A stretch of 64,000 nucleotides of DNA, from assembly GCA_015234045.1 (NCBI GenBank), contig JADFWU010000006.1, positions 1 through 64,000 of the forward strand, in the 5' to 3' direction. The notes beneath the pieces are model-generated. The model searched no databases. It had not been told where the DNA came from and worked only from the letters and a program-made list of their open reading frames with translations. The translations under genes were made by a program, and so were the position numbers. Shown here in pieces: positions 25,305-33,163 of the stretch. The stretch's first letter is position 1, and every line of letters begins with the position of its first letter. Source of the stretch: Magnetococcales bacterium. Its GTDB lineage: Bacteria > Pseudomonadota > Magnetococcia > Magnetococcales > JADFWU01.

Positions 25305-25892
25305 TCAGTCATTCCAGAAGTCTTTGAACCGTTCTGGAGATAACTGGGTATATCTGACAGTGTGTTGGATGTTTCTGTGGCCAAGATAGTGTTGGATCGC
25401 TCTGGTATCCTGACCATCATTAGCAAGTTTAAATCCGATCGAGTGTCTCAACATATGGGGATGGATCGGCATACCGATCTTGGCTTTCTCACCAGCACGG
25501 TATACGATCTTCCTAAATCGAGCCGGTGTGATCGGACCTTTACGTTCACTAATAAACACGAAATGTTGATCAGGATAATTCCGGCTGACTTTACGAAGCG
25601 CTCGGATTTCTGACCCACGAAGTGGATGTGTGCTCGGTTGACCATTTTTCAAACGATGGACATGAAGGAGAGATTGCTTAAGATCGACCTGATTCCATTT
25701 CATGGTCGTCAATTCAGACACTCTCAATCCATGTGAGTAGGCCAGTAGAATCATGGTAGCGTCACGGTGACCATGGCGGCCTTGCCTTCTCGCCGCCCTG
25801 ATCAACGATTCCACCTCATTGGGAGTCAGATATTCACGACTCCTGAGGTCAATATTTCGTTGGCGACGCGGTGGTGATGGTTGCTCTTTCAT
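25305..25892 (-). CDS. Small tyrosine recombinase, catalytic domain only (FimB/FimE-like)
   Basis: The 195-residue protein consists of the catalytic domain without a core-binding domain. Key residues are visible: Arg in YSHGLRVSELTTMKW, H-x-x-R in HPHMLRHSIGFKL, then HYLGHRNIQHTVRYTQLS with His and the nucleophilic Tyr. The size and pattern resemble FimB/FimE-type inversion recombinases and the small recombinases of integrative elements. GAGGAG precedes the ATG by 8 bases. I found no clear pair of inverted target repeats next to it. It could invert a segment, resolve dimers of the excised element, or assist the main integrase. Confidence 0.88.
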   Translation of the reverse strand: MKEQPSPPRRQRNIDLRSREYLTPNEVESLIRAARRQGRHGHRDATMILLAYSHGLRVSELTTMKWNQVDLKQSLLHVHRLKNGQPSTHPLRGSEIRALRKVSRNYPDQHFVFISERKGPITPARFRKIVYRAGEKAKIGMPIHPHMLRHSIGFKLANDGQDTRAIQHYLGHRNIQHTVRYTQLSPERFKDFWND

Positions 25893-26358
25893 CAGTCAAT
25901 TCTCCTCTCAATTGCAAACAAGCCCAAAAACGAACGTTGGTGAGCCTTTCTCGACAACGGTCAAGCCCCTGGTATCAGGCGGTTCAGTTTTTTGAACAAG
26001 CCCGTCAAGAGGCTAAAACGGGCGTCTTTTACTCGGTTTTTTTCCTTGTTTGGTAACATGTTGGTCAGTTCTTTTCTCTTGGAAGTTTTCGGGAATGGTG
26101 GCTGTTTTTTAAAGGCCACACCCTATTATCCCAAAAACAACCGAAGTTTACAAAAAAAAATTACATGTTTTATGTTTATTTTCAACCTATTATGCTTGTT
26201 AAAGGCTTCAGTTGGAGAAAGAGTTTTCAGGAAGGATTGTTGTGATGGTCCATGAAGGGATTATTTGTTGGTGCAGGTATTACCCAGCTCGACTGTTGTG
26301 AAAGGCCTGTGAACCAACATTGAACGGTGAATTAACGTTAAAAATCAAATAGTTAGAG
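25893..26358. other. Intergenic region, no supported gene
   Basis: The 466 bp between the recombinase and the 74-aa gene contain an A/T-rich stretch with long A and T runs (26140-26200) and a weak stem GCCCGT/ACGGGC around 26001-26025 followed by TCTTTT. Short open frames here have no ribosome-binding site and unlikely composition. The divergent promoters of the flanking genes must lie here. Confidence 0.5.
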
Positions 26359-26583
26359 ATGAATATGAATAAGTCAAAGAGATTACTGACAATGAGTGGT
26401 GGGCCAGTCGATGAGGCGGTGAAAAAATCCCACTATGTTCAAACCGATAAGAAGGGATGGGTAATGACCTTGGTTGTACCAGCGAATGCCAAGGTGCCTA
26501 CGGGCTTTTTAAAAACATTGGTCAACGTGCTGAAACAGATACCAGGATTGACATCTGTCCAACTGGTTAATACGAGTAAGTGA
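26359..26583 (+). CDS. Hypothetical protein, 74 aa
   Basis: The small basic protein has a Lys-rich N-terminus and a central hydrophobic strand (GWVMTLVVPANAKVPTGFL), then a helix (LKTLVNVLKQIPGL). No family is recognised and there is no transmembrane segment of full length. The ribosome-binding site is weak. The 320 bp after it hold no other gene I can support; some C/G-rich inverted words occur near 26615-26660. Confidence 0.45.
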   Translation: MNMNKSKRLLTMSGGPVDEAVKKSHYVQTDKKGWVMTLVVPANAKVPTGFLKTLVNVLKQIPGLTSVQLVNTSK

Positions 26584-26907
26584 TGAGCTGATTCACAGGA
26601 AGCAGTGACTCAAAACACCAGATTGGGCAGAGGCCCCAAGCCGGAGCCCAATCTGGAGCAATTATTGGCACATATTGATGATGTCCCACTTTTTCTCTTG
26701 TGAGCCTGTATTTCGGGTTCATTTGGTTTCGGGGACACCGGCCCAAAAAATTTAATCCGCGCTGTCCAGAAGGCTTATACAGCCTTACCTCTGGGGACAA
26801 GCCTGTTTTCGTTTTGGTGAAGCCTCAAAACCACCCTTTTGGGGTGTAGCATACTGATAATCAAGCTGTTACTATGGATTTATATTCTAACAACTATGGT
26901 GACGGCG

Positions 26908-27447
26908 ATGAATTATTCTCAACTCCTTCAAGAGCTCCAAAAAGCCAGTCTGTTCGATCTCTACCGGCTTCAGGCCGGTATTGAGTCGATGCTGGATCAA
27001 CCTGATCGAATCAACGCAATCAAACGCCGTCTGCGACTCGGAATGAGGATCACCTATTTTAATGATCAAGAAAACCGCTTGATCCCTGCCATTGTGGAGG
27101 AAATCCACCGTACCCAACTGCATGTCCAAAACACGGAAGATGGTGAGCGTTGGATCATCAAGTTCTACAAGGTCAACCTTGATGGTGTCGATACCGATAT
27201 CCATTCCCAACCGGGCAATGTAGATCGGAATCAGCTCAAAGTTGGTGAAATGGTGGGATTCCACGACCGTCAGCAGCGTGAGCGGTATGGTGAGATTGTC
27301 CGTTTGAACCAGAAGACAGTCACTTTGCACACCAATCACGGTGAAAAATGGCGCGTTGCCTACAGCTTACTGTTCAAGGTGATGGAAGGTGAGAGTAGGG
27401 GAGCGGGTGAGCTAGGATTGATAGAGGGCGATATTATTGAGAGATAA
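26908..27447 (+). CDS. Hypothetical protein with two SH3/KOW-like repeats, 179 aa
   Basis: After a helical N-terminus ([20 protein letters not shown]) the protein contains two similar beta-barrel-like units: [19 protein letters not shown] to [10 protein letters not shown], and [19 protein letters not shown] to VAYSLLFKV. Each starts with L-x-x-G-x-x-[IV]-x-[FY] and contains an x-G-E-[KR]-W strand, so it is an internal duplication with the look of SH3/KOW-type nucleic-acid or protein binding domains. The start is uncertain; 26908 begins at the conserved-looking MNYSQ. The stop overlaps the 5' side of the next gene's leader by 10 bp, pointing to co-transcription. Confidence 0.6.
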   Translation: MNYSQLLQELQKASLFDLYRLQAGIESMLDQPDRINAIKRRLRLGMRITYFNDQENRLIPAIVEEIHRTQLHVQNTEDGERWIIKFYKVNLDGVDTDIHSQPGNVDRNQLKVGEMVGFHDRQQRERYGEIVRLNQKTVTLHTNHGEKWRVAYSLLFKVMEGESRGAGELGLIEGDIIER

Positions 27448-27490
27448 TGCAAATGCGTCAATTGACGTATTTTTCAACCAGGTGAACAAG

Positions 27491-28324
27491 ATGCCAAACA
27501 ATTATCCAGATCCGGTTTCTCGCTTGTTGACATATGGTGCTCTGAAAGAAGATCCATATGGGAAACCATGGCCGGACTATCTCAGTGAACTCGGGCTGAA
27601 TGCACTTCATATTCCTGACTTGATCAGGATAATCCAAGATACAGACCTGCAACAAGCGGATGAGTTTGATGATAAGGCATGGGCTCCTCTACATGCATGG
27701 AGGTGCTTGGGTCAATTACGGGCAGAGGCAGCAATTGAACCGTTGCTGTCCCTTTATCAGTCATTGGATGACGACTATCTGATACCGCAGGAAATGCCCA
27801 GGGTATTTGAGCTCATCGGACCAGCGGCCATTCCAGCGATTCATCTGTTCATGGAAGAATGTCCAGCCAGTGCTGAATACCGTCTTCGTCTTCCAGAGTG
27901 TCTTGAAAAGATTGGGTTGGCTCATCCTGAATCCCGCTCAGAATGTGTTTCGATACTAACCCATCATCTTGCTCAATATACTGATGACATTGAGTTGAAT
28001 GGATTCCTGGCATGGGCTCTGTCTGACTTGAAAGCGGTTGAGTCAATTGACATCATCAGGGAAGCATATCGGCGGGATATTGTTGCAATCGCATTAATTG
28101 GTGATCTGGAAGATGTTGAGATCTCATTGGGGCTGAGGTCAGAACGAGACACGCCACGACCGTATTACAGTGCTATTGAGCTTCCATCATTTCGAGATGA
28201 TCGGCCTCGGGTGCCGTATATTCACCCTGATACTTTCGTTCGCGATGGACCAAAAATCGGTCGAAACGATCCATGCCCATGTGGTAGCGGTAAGAAGTAC
28301 AAAAAATGCTGTGGTAGAGCCTGA
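27491..28324 (+). CDS. HEAT-like repeat protein with C-terminal SEC-C zinc motif
   Basis: The 277-residue protein has helical repeats in its body ([20 protein letters not shown], then [17 protein letters not shown]) and a C-terminal SEC-C motif, [20 protein letters not shown], with the C-x-C-x(8)-C-C zinc ligands. SEC-C motifs occur at the end of SecA and in many proteins of unknown role, where they mediate binding. AGGTG lies 7 bases before the ATG at 27491, which is chosen over the frame start 27437. It is the last gene inside the element and follows the repeat-barrel gene closely. The 198 bp after it hold no gene. Confidence 0.82.
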   Translation: MPNNYPDPVSRLLTYGALKEDPYGKPWPDYLSELGLNALHIPDLIRIIQDTDLQQADEFDDKAWAPLHAWRCLGQLRAEAAIEPLLSLYQSLDDDYLIPQEMPRVFELIGPAAIPAIHLFMEECPASAEYRLRLPECLEKIGLAHPESRSECVSILTHHLAQYTDDIELNGFLAWALSDLKAVESIDIIREAYRRDIVAIALIGDLEDVEISLGLRSERDTPRPYYSAIELPSFRDDRPRVPYIHPDTFVRDGPKIGRNDPCPCGSGKKYKKCCGRA

Positions 28325-28521
28325 AATTCTCGACACAATCATTGATGGCGGCATCATCCAGGATGAGATCACATGGTGATCGGTACTTTGGCGCTAATCA
28401 ATATACCCCTTTATAAGAGCCCGTTGCGCCACAGACAGCATCGTCCGAAATATGAGAGCTGGTGATGAATACTGGATACGAAAGCCATAGCCCCATCGAC
28501 CATTCTGGAAGTCGTATCCTG

Positions 28522-28571
28522 TGTGAGAATCTGTGTGAGAAAACGGTTCCAAAATAGGCAAAAGTCTCACA
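28522..28571. promoter_or_regulatory. Candidate integrase arm-type sites, right end
   Basis: TGTGAGA occurs at 28522-28528 and 28534-28540 with 12-bp spacing as at the left end, and the inverse TCTCACA is at 28565-28571. The inverse copy extends the match to the left end: GGCAAAAGTCTCACATG reads in reverse like the sequence around 354-380. Confidence 0.5.
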
Positions 28572-28658
28572 TGATGGAGAAAATCAGCAATAATAAAATA
28601 TGTTCAAAATCATAATTTTCTGAGTAAACAAGGAGGTTGTGAAACTCAGGGGAAATGC

Positions 28659-28705
28659 CTACGAACCAGTAGGTCGGAGGTTCGACTCCTTCCGGGCGCG
28701 CCATT
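28659..28705 (+). repeat. attR: 47-bp core repeat (tRNA-Arg 3' fragment)
   Basis: Identical to 238-284. It lacks the 5' half of the tRNA and is therefore not a functional gene. It marks the right boundary of the element. Confidence 0.92.
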
Positions 28706-28716
28706 AAAATCAAAGG

Positions 28717-28746
28717 CTTAGACTGATTTCGGTCTGGGTCTTTTTT
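28717..28746 (+). terminator. Native tRNA-Arg terminator displaced by the element
   Basis: CTTAGACTG (28717-28725) pairs with CGGTCTGGG (28730-28738, several G-T pairs) and is followed by TC and T6. It lies just after attR, where the tRNA's own terminator would have been before insertion. The next 200 bp, up to 28955, hold no gene I can support. Confidence 0.55.
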
Positions 28747-28955
28747 GTTTTGGAATGGTGACTTGACCTCGTTCTGCGACTTTTGATTGCATGGTTTGGC
28801 ATCCTGTAAATAGCAACTGGACGCTTAAGTCATTAATAATAAGTTGGTTTCTAGGATTTGTAGCCTGACCACAGTCGTAAACACTGCTATTGGGAAGAGG
28901 TCCCAATAGATGAATTACAACCCACGAACTACATCAATCTGAAGCACTGGGTGCA

Positions 28956-29654
28956 TTAATGGTCGCGCCGATGCCGTATCTCACGCCATACTCTCTCAGC
29001 TTCATCTTCATCACCACTGCGATGACAGGTAACGCAGTTCTGAAAATTGCGTATACCTTCCTCCAAATGTTCATGTCTAACCTTCGAAGGGGAGTGTTCA
29101 TGACAACCATAGCAGCTGTACTGATCATATTTTTGATCAGGATGGCAGGAGGCGCAGTCAGCAGGGTGGTGACGGTCAAAACGGAATAGGCGTGTATGAT
29201 CAAATGTTGCTGGTTTCCAATGTTGATTCGTATGGCATGAGTGACACGCCTGTTTGATATTTCTGTGCAGTCTATCTGTTGGTAAGGTGTGGCAACTGGT
29301 GCATTGGGATCGGTGTTTCTTACTCAATAGGGCATGATCAAAAGCCTGAGTTGCTTGCTTGTTTTCGGTGCCTCTATGATCCGTATGGCAGTTGACGCAA
29401 GAGCGCTCTTGTAACTGTTTATGGTGAAATTTTCTATTGGGCTTTAGGCGGTCGATTTCCAATGGTTTATGGCAGGTGACGCACTTTTTATCACTCGGAC
29501 CCAGTAGAGTGGTATGACACTCAAAACAGTTCGCTTCAATTTTTTTGTGACCGTTGATGATCTGGCCGGGATTGAGAAAAAATTCTGGAAATTGTAATGC
29601 CAGAAAGAGTCCGATGGCAGATAAAATAATGAAAATAACGCCTTGCTTGCTCAT
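28956..29654 (-). CDS. Membrane-anchored octahaem c-type cytochrome
   Basis: The 232-residue protein has an N-terminal membrane anchor (VIFIILSAIGLFLALQF) and eight C-x-x-C-H haem sites: CFECH, CVTCH, CVNCH, CTSCH, CHSCH, CASCH, CYGCH and CVTCH. Many extra His residues can serve as distal ligands (FHHKQLQ, FDHALLSKKH, FDHTRLF), as in class III (cytochrome c3/c7) proteins. The domain lies in the periplasm. Its stop/start junction with the cytochrome b gene is 1 bp, so the two should form one electron-transfer unit, from quinol through cytochrome b to periplasmic acceptors. The exact acceptor is unknown. Confidence 0.9.
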   Translation of the reverse strand: MSKQGVIFIILSAIGLFLALQFPEFFLNPGQIINGHKKIEANCFECHTTLLGPSDKKCVTCHKPLEIDRLKPNRKFHHKQLQERSCVNCHTDHRGTENKQATQAFDHALLSKKHRSQCTSCHTLPTDRLHRNIKQACHSCHTNQHWKPATFDHTRLFRFDRHHPADCASCHPDQKYDQYSCYGCHEHSPSKVRHEHLEEGIRNFQNCVTCHRSGDEDEAERVWREIRHRRDH

Positions 29655-29655
29655 A

Positions 29656-30222
29656 TCACCATTTCCAGAAAATAAGGACTGTCACGATGTGTAATAAGAC
29701 CAGCAAAGCAAAGGTGATGGTGATAGGGATGTGAACGATACGCCATTTTTTCATCATGCCGACCAACAACGCATCCCAATAGAGGTGCGCGTCTATGGTT
29801 TCAATATCCATCCCTTTTTCACGCAATGTTTTTCTTCTTTCAGAGACTATGGTTCTGGACTTTTTAAACAGATACTTCCCGGTCAAGCCGCTGGCTACAG
29901 CAATCATCATGGCCGCCATGGTTACCCAGGGTAGCAGAGCATTAAAGTGAATCCCGCCGTGAACCAGGATTAACATTGCACCAATCCAAGATAAAGTTTC
30001 ATGCAGTCGAAGCAAGAGCGGTGGTCGTCCCCGCTGAATCCATTTGCGTTTCCGAGCAGAATAGAGAAAAGAAACAACCAGCAGACCGGTACCAACATAA
30101 CCCGCTTCACGTCCCCAATCCAGATGGCCAGTGAAATGCAGACCCCAATCAACGGTCAGGGCTGTCACTATCATTAAAGCAAAGAAGGCAAGGTGTCTGA
30201 ACGTTTCACGGACCGTTCGCAT
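29656..30222 (-). CDS. Cytochrome b561-type membrane protein
   Basis: The 188-residue protein has about four transmembrane helices: LAFFALMIVTALTVDWG, GYVGTGLLVVSFLYSA, LSWIGAMLILVHGGIHF and ITITFALLVLLHIVTVLIF. Membrane-embedded His residues suitable for haem b occur in LRLHETLSW, ILVHGGIHF and LLHIVTV. The cytoplasmic loop carries KKSRTIVSERRKTLREKG. It probably passes electrons between quinol and the adjacent multihaem cytochrome. The gene follows the rhodanese gene by 23 bp and precedes the cytochrome c gene by 1 bp, in one leftward operon. Confidence 0.82.
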   Translation of the reverse strand: MRTVRETFRHLAFFALMIVTALTVDWGLHFTGHLDWGREAGYVGTGLLVVSFLYSARKRKWIQRGRPPLLLRLHETLSWIGAMLILVHGGIHFNALLPWVTMAAMMIAVASGLTGKYLFKKSRTIVSERRKTLREKGMDIETIDAHLYWDALLVGMMKKWRIVHIPITITFALLVLLHIVTVLIFWKW

Positions 30223-30245
30223 AATGGGAACCTGTTCTCAATCTC

Positions 30246-30680
30246 TTATTTTCGGGTGGTTGGATTGCCTTCTCTAATCCATTGAGTAATACCATGCTCA
30301 ACGTTATAGAGTTTGGTAAAGCCGAGTTTTTCCACAAGATGTGTACCCAATACACCGGATCGATTCCCTGTACGACAGATAACAATTACCGGTTGATCAC
30401 TCTTTTGTGCAGCCAAAAATTGATCAAAAAATTGTGGATTCAACTGGCCCTTTTTGTTCACAAAGGTCAATTTCTGACTGCCAGCTACGATCCCCGTATC
30501 ACGCCACTCTTCAGGGCGACGGATATCATACAGTGGAACACCTTCAGCCAGTAATAATTTCAGCTTATCATTATCAATATTGGTATAAGGCGGCTCTGAG
30601 CAGCCAGATATGAATAATACGGCACTCACAGCCAAAATCAACACGCGCAGTGATGAAATGTGTCGCACTAAATTTCTCAT
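30246..30680 (-). CDS. Rhodanese-domain lipoprotein
   Basis: The 144-residue protein has an N-terminal signal with lipobox LFISGC (Cys about residue 27), so it should be a lipoprotein facing the periplasm. A single rhodanese domain follows: LYDIRRPEEWRDTGIV, then the active-site loop VICRTGNRSG with the catalytic Cys, and KLYNVEHGI at the end. It may transfer sulfane sulfur, or only bind. It is the first gene of the cytochrome b/cytochrome c operon, which suggests a link of that operon to sulfur or thiol redox chemistry (inference). Confidence 0.88.
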   Translation of the reverse strand: MRNLVRHISSLRVLILAVSAVLFISGCSEPPYTNIDNDKLKLLLAEGVPLYDIRRPEEWRDTGIVAGSQKLTFVNKKGQLNPQFFDQFLAAQKSDQPVIVICRTGNRSGVLGTHLVEKLGFTKLYNVEHGITQWIREGNPTTRK

Positions 30681-30719
30681 GAGGTTGTACCTTGTTCAAT
30701 ATAAATAGGAGTAACGCAG

Positions 30720-30832
30720 TTGACTGCGTCAGCCCCGCGTGGCTCAAAGGGCCACACAATGAATAGACTGCGTAGCAGCCGTCCCAGCCCAAAGGGCTGG
30801 CATGCCGAAGGCACAGCCGCGAAGCGGCGCAA
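30720..30832. repeat. Run of short GC-rich hairpins (REP-like)
   Basis: Successive small stems are visible: GTGGC...GCCAC, CAGCCC aaa GGGCTG, TGCC gaa GGCA and CCGC gaa GCGG. They lie upstream of the rhodanese gene and downstream of cspA. Such clusters occur as REP-type intergenic repeats; a REP-transposase remnant is present elsewhere in the window (44986). Confidence 0.5.
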
Positions 30833-30897
30833 TAACAACACCTGGGCTTCCACTCAGGTTGTGATTCATTGTCTAATTTAGGATCGAAATCACTATG
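30822..30897 (-). repeat. Dispersed 76-bp repeat, copy A
   Basis: Read on the minus strand this segment matches 37316-37391 with only scattered differences. Both copies could encode a peptide DPKLD[ND]ESQPEWKP, so they are probably remnants of one coding sequence spread in the genome. Confidence 0.75.
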
Positions 30898-30949
30898 CCA
30901 TGGCAGTATGATAAAGCCATAATAGTCAACACGCCTAGGGTAGGCACAA

Positions 30950-30985
30950 AAAAAAGCCACCCCCAAAAGGGACGGCTCTTTTTAT
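30950..30985 (-). terminator. Terminator of the cold-shock gene
   Basis: On the minus strand AGCCGTCCC, a TTTTG loop and GGGTGGCT form a stem followed by T8. It lies 25 bp past the cold-shock gene stop. Confidence 0.75.
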
Positions 30986-31007
30986 GCGTCTTGCGTAACG
31001 GGTTCGC

Positions 31008-31220
31008 TTAAAGAGCAACCACGTCCTGTGCTGCGGGACCTTTAGGGCCAGCAACGACAGAAAACTCAACCTGCTGACCTTCGGACAGGGATTTGAAGCC
31101 TGAGCCGGAAATGGCCGAATGATGAACAAAAGCGTCACCTTGGCCGGAATCACGTTGCAAAAAGCCGAAGCCCTTGTCGTCATTAAACCACTTCACTGTA
31201 CCAGTTTCACGTTCTGACAT
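31008..31220 (-). CDS. CspA-family cold-shock protein
   Basis: The 70-residue single cold-shock domain starts [15 protein letters not shown], with RNP1 (KGFGFL) and RNP2 (DAFVHHSAI), and ends [13 protein letters not shown]. The length is exactly that of the family. It binds single-stranded RNA and DNA and works as an RNA chaperone. ATG 31220 is chosen because the family starts a few residues before GTVKWF; the frame could begin 6 codons earlier. The long untranslated stretch upstream is typical of cold-shock mRNAs with regulated leaders. Confidence 0.96.
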   Translation of the reverse strand: MSERETGTVKWFNDDKGFGFLQRDSGQGDAFVHHSAISGSGFKSLSEGQQVEFSVVAGPKGPAAQDVVAL

Positions 31221-31602
31221 GATGAAAACTCCATTCACGAAACAAAGATGGGTGTTGGTGTACGTTTGGGCAATACCACCGGGAATTTCATGGGCTGTGA
31301 AGAGTCTTGGATCATCAAACGGCTGTCTGTGAACCTGAAGAGTACTTATGAACAGCTAACAAAGAAACGATGCCAAAAGGTTGGCGACCACGTATGGAAA
31401 TATGCTTTCAAATCGACTACCAATTAAACTAGCCTATAAAATATCATTCCAATTTTTGAGAGTCAATTGCTAAACTGAGCCTCTTTTTTGTTTTGGATAA
31501 ATTCTTGTAGTATTAAATAGGGTTTTACCCATATAATGACAGTCAATATATTGTTTAATATATTGATATTCTTGTAATAATGGATATTGTTGAGGCAACA
31601 AA
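31221..31602. other. Divergent intergenic region, cold-shock leader
   Basis: The 382 bp between the cold-shock gene and the LON-domain gene hold no gene. The part near cspA is its probable 5' leader. The part from 31480 to 31600 is very AT-rich, with repeated TATTG words, and probably holds the promoter of the rightward gene. Confidence 0.45.
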
Positions 31603-32010
31603 ATGCAGCTTTCCGATTTGTCCGAAGAGATTGAGATCCCACTGTTTCCACTGCATACGGAACTGCTTCCTGCGCATCAGTTAGCATTGCGTATCTTTGA
31701 GAACCGCTATTTGGATATGGTGAAACAGGTGGCTGGTAAAAAGGAGTCCTTCGGCATTGTCCGCATTCTGGCTGGTAACGATATCGGAGAAACACCAACC
31801 ACTGTTTCACAAGGTGTGTTGGCAACCATCATAGATTTTGAAACATTGTCCGATGGATTATTGGGCATCACCATTCTCGGCGGGCGTCGGTTCCAAGTGC
31901 GGCAAACATGGGTTTTGAATAATGGTCTCATGATGGGCCGTGTTGCACCGTTCGTTCAACATGTGTGCGTCAATTCAGTTGAAATAAACGCTAATGGTAT
32001 GCATCACTAG
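31603..32010 (+). pseudogene. Truncated LON N-terminal-domain protein
   Basis: The 135-residue frame starts like stand-alone LON substrate-binding-domain proteins: IEIPLFPLHTELLPAHQLAL, RIFENRYLDMV, then VLATIIDFETLSDGLLGITI and GRRFQV. Full members have about 190-220 residues. After GLMMGRVAPF the sequence (VQHVCVNSVEINANG) no longer fits, and it stops against the converging gene at 32007. The C-terminal helical part is missing, so the gene is probably a remnant. Confidence 0.65.
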
Positions 32011-32426
32011 GTCAGGTTTGGTGAACTGGCAATGGAAATGCCAGTGAGTGGTGTGCCGCCTACCAGGTCTGGTTTTTTTACGCCATGACCGCCATGTACT
32101 GGAATCAATGATAATGTGCCATCCAGATAATCAGAGAGTGTTTTCTCCAAATCGGTTTCTGATGTTGCGATGGCTTTAACATTATAGTGAGCCATGCGTT
32201 GTTGGAGCCAGAGTGCCATCATGCCGGAAATGAGCACATCCACTTCATCCAATGGATGCGGCTGATCAGCGGGATGTTGATGAAACATCTGTTCCATCTC
32301 CAGGGTAAGTAGTTTTTTATCTACGATTTGTTGAGCGTCATCTATCTGGAAGATCCAAAAGTTGCGGCATTTGCCAGGGTGGCCGGTGACGCTTTTTTTG
32401 TTTTGACTGCTGATAGCGATTTTCAT
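32007..32426 (-). CDS. NifX/NifB-type dinitrogenase iron-molybdenum cofactor-binding domain protein
   Basis: The 139-residue protein has the family start MKIAISSQNKKSVTGHPGKC and FWIFQIDD, and the glycine-containing core LISGMMALWLQQRMAHYNV followed by KAIATSETD. The family binds iron-molybdenum or iron-sulfur clusters as carrier proteins; many members are outside nitrogen fixation. No nif genes are near. It starts 3 bp after the DmsC-like fragment, so it may once have belonged to a molybdoenzyme gene group. The last 28 residues are low in complexity. Confidence 0.78.
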   Translation of the reverse strand: MKIAISSQNKKSVTGHPGKCRNFWIFQIDDAQQIVDKKLLTLEMEQMFHQHPADQPHPLDEVDVLISGMMALWLQQRMAHYNVKAIATSETDLEKTLSDYLDGTLSLIPVHGGHGVKKPDLVGGTPLTGISIASSPNLT

Positions 32427-32428
32427 AA

Positions 32429-32629
32429 TTAGGCAATCTGTTGATAGTAAAGATTCTGTGAATGTCTTGACTGAGCCAGGAAAAGCCATCTTTCCAGGAA
32501 GAGCCCAACAAGCTGGATGCCGAATGCACCATGGAAGACCATTTTAATCCCAGTGATCCAGCCGACACCCAATAATGCCACAGGAACTGGAAAAGCCAGC
32601 AATAAAAATGACCACTTGACCGTATTCAT
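32429..32629 (-). pseudogene. DmsC-like membrane anchor, C-terminal fragment
   Basis: The 66-residue hydrophobic frame carries two membrane segments and ends GLFLERWLFLAQSRHSQNLY, which resembles the end of DMSO-reductase-type anchor subunits (DmsC, about 270-300 residues). The N-terminal four-fifths are absent and the upstream DNA is a repeat-rich region with a MITE. It is followed directly by the NifX-like gene. The DmsC assignment is from memory of the ending and is moderate. Confidence 0.5.
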
Positions 32630-32728
32630 GAAACGGTCGCTTCGATGTGAAGGCGGGAATCCTGTTAAGACCCTTTAGATTCCTGCTTTCGTAGGGAATG
32701 ACGGGAACAGGATAGTCTGTTCAATATT

Positions 32729-32886
32729 AGGGCCACGGAAAAAATTAATCATCCCATTCACTGGTCTCTTGATCCGTCCACTGCGTTCCAGAAAGGGTTA
32801 CGTGAATAAGCACGCGCCCCTTTCTGCGCCTTTCGGACGAATCAATATCCTGCGCGACTGGGATGATTAATTTTTTCCGTGGCCCT
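32729..32886. mobile_element. MITE-like element with 28-bp perfect terminal inverted repeats
   Basis: Bases 32729-32756 (AGGGCCACGGAAAAAATT...) are the exact reverse complement of 32859-32886. The element is 158 bp, without coding capacity, and has an inner stem CAGAAAGGG/CCCTTTCTG. Fragments of the same element lie at 37122-37148 and 57905-57952. A second common-looking repeat word (TTCCTGCTTTCGTAGGGAA) precedes it at about 32680-32700. Confidence 0.85.
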
Positions 32887-33163
32887 TAGACTCAGAATAC
32901 ACCCGATTTGGACTATTAAGTAGCTTAACCTGCCTGTCAAGGCATGGAAACCATAAATGACTATTTTGAAATTACAGATATATTTCAAGACATTTCTCGA
33001 CAATTAAGCAATGACGACAGCATATACTCAGCACCATTAATTGAATAATCACTACGCAATGCCCTATAATCACCTTATTAATTAGATACTCAGAAATAAC
33101 GGTGTCCGTCAGGGGTTGAGGGACCACAGATCTACAACTGTAGACCTTTATAGGAGAGAGAAC
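32887..33163. other. Intergenic leader of the PPK2-family gene
   Basis: There is no gene in this 277-bp stretch. AT-rich DNA at 32955-33100 probably contains the promoter. Confidence 0.4.

Larger units (their letters stand above)
238..28705. mobile_element. 28.4 kb integrative element in tRNA-Arg with its own PolB, primase-helicase and type I RM cassette
   Basis: The element is bounded by 47-bp direct repeats. It holds an integrase next to attL, an excisionase-like HTH gene, a divergent DNA polymerase B in two genes, a ParB-like gene, a primase-helicase, a putative origin, a type I RM operon with extra nuclease and Abi genes, and a second recombinase gene. The left 10 kb is transcribed leftward and the centre rightward. 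I found no virion, portal, relaxase or type IV secretion genes in this span, so spread would need a helper or DNA uptake. The coding content suggests that an excised circle can replicate autonomously; that is an inference. Confidence 0.88.

Noticed and set aside
238-28705. Prophage or conjugative element
   Set aside because: No capsid, terminase, tail, lysis, relaxase or secretion genes were found in the span.
31221-31602. Riboswitch in the cold-shock leader
   Set aside because: A long leader is expected for this gene, but I could not identify a defined riboswitch structure.
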